Assembly (NCBI RefSeq): GCF_027706725.1
Contig: NZ_JAQFWQ010000008.1
Span: 45,180 to 109,179 of the forward strand
Direction of reading: 5' to 3'
DNA length: 64,000 nt
From: Nocardiopsis endophytica
GTDB lineage: Bacteria > Actinomycetota > Actinomycetes > Streptosporangiales > Streptosporangiaceae
In this document: positions 63,251 through 64,000 of the stretch, in pieces
Numbering within the stretch: position 1 is the first letter of the stretch
Layout: each line of letters opens with the position of its first letter
Program-made: the position numbers and the translations under genes
Notes under the pieces: model-generated
The model's database searches: none
Told to the model about the DNA's origin: nothing
The model's input: the letters and a program-made list of their open reading frames with translations, nothing else

Positions 63251-64000
63251 CTGCCGTCCGGCAGGCCCCAGGTGGTCCAGAAAGGGGGCGCGGCGCGGGG
63301 TTCGCGCTCTTCGTCGCCCGGGGCGCCCGCCGGGCCCTCTCTATGAACCCCGGCAAGTCCGTGACCTGGTCGAACACTCCGCGTTAAGGGTGGCGAGGGG
63401 CGCGAAACGCGCTCGGTGACACCCGGAGCGGCGCCGGGGCGACGAACACGGCCACACCAGAACGGGGTTCGGCAACAAGATGCCCGTTTCACACCCGTTT
63501 GACCTGCCCGGCTCGCCGCCTGGGCGGCCGTACGGCCGCCCAGGCACTCCGGCCGCGCACCCACGGGCCACGACGGTCCGATATCGGCTACACCCGGTGA
63601 CACCGGGCCCGACAAACGGCCCCGGTGCGCCGTTTAGAGGCCTTCTGAAACCGAATCCCGTTCTGGTATCGCGATGACCGCACACCCGCACCGCCCGCGA
63701 GGCCGGTCCGGCCGTCGAACAGGGCACAGGAGGGGGTTCGGCGCCCTCCGAACCGGACAAACAGGGCGCCGGGCCGGTAGGGGCTCGCCCGGAACCCGCC
63801 TTCCGGGCGCCTCGGACACCCCGGGGCGATCCTGGGTCGTAAAACCGACGCCTGATCAGCCAAGAAGCGTCGATTTCACGACGCAGGATGCCCGGACCCC
63901 TCTCCCGCTGCCCGCTATGCCTGGTTTGCCCCGCCCGGGAGGCCTCCTCCGCGATGATCTCGGGGAACCCGGGGTTAAAACGGACACGATAAGCCCGACT
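63251..64000. other. Gene-free right end
   Basis: Apart from the palindrome nothing is recognised here. No frame has both a ribosome site and protein-like content. The final 100 bases are AT-richer and could be a promoter for a gene beyond the window. Confidence 0.5.
63518..63545. repeat. Perfect 28-bp palindrome
   Basis: The 14-base half GCCTGGGCGGCCGT is followed directly by its exact reverse complement with no spacer. It lies in a gene-free stretch. Confidence 0.9.

Overview
The window is GC-rich (well above 65 percent by eye) with strong G/C at third codon positions, GTG starts, ATGA/GTGA gene overlaps, AGGAGG-type ribosome sites and several leaderless-looking starts. The protein families (DUF397/DUF5753 pairs, a BldC-like regulator, DUF2637, MmyB-type XRE regulators) point to a filamentous actinomycete, most likely of the Nocardiopsaceae/Streptomyces type. 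The genus is an inference; no rRNA is present.

Layout. 1-4582 (minus): a Tad/Flp-type secretion or pilus operon (lipoprotein, secreted protein, CpaB-like, CpaE-like, TadA/CpaF ATPase, TadB-like, running off the left edge). 5034-5988: a PLP-dependent enzyme whose stop codon lies inside an opposing tRNA(CAT). 6016-28302: an accessory region. It holds small coupled ORFs including a resolvase-like domain; a tight cassette of DNA glycosylase, B12-type radical SAM enzyme, thymidylate-kinase-like protein and NUDIX hydrolase; a GntR/UTRA regulator next to an HTH-less UTRA protein; a frameshifted phosphotransferase; a BldC-like operon; an XRE/DUF397 pair; a stretch of decayed genes; a three-gene ABC-3C conflict system (nuclease-like effector, middle component 2, Rad50-like ATPase) with lower GC; and remnants of conjugative or mobile DNA (DUF2637 protein, IS481-type transposase tail, serine recombinase tail).

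29029-43991: metabolic and regulatory genes (zinc alcohol dehydrogenase, Cys-nucleophile hydrolase, SDR, MmyB-type regulator, MHS transporter plus M20 peptidase with a divergent LysR, small membrane proteins, an AAA kinase, then LysR, glycerate kinase and a 2-hydroxycarboxylate transporter). 44056-50758: a LacI regulator, a sugar MFS transporter and a GH78 rhamnosidase, followed by a secreted GH62 arabinofuranosidase preceded by twin 14-bp operator-like boxes. 50834-55432: a DUF3052-like protein, MerR with divergent Old Yellow Enzyme, a methyltransferase and a DUF6745-like protein.

55499-59749: an arsenic resistance locus (ArsR, arsenate reductase, Acr3 pump, flavoprotein, ArsR-GNAT fusion) whose two divergent promoter regions share ATCGA-N6-TCGAT boxes. 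59837-62561: the furA-katG oxidative stress pair. 62562-64000: no intact gene; it holds a TPR remnant, diverged repeats and a perfect 28-bp palindrome.

The two stretches most worth follow-up are the ABC-3C system (19802-23244) and the glycosylase/radical SAM/kinase/NUDIX cassette (8424-11729), whose joint function I cannot assign.
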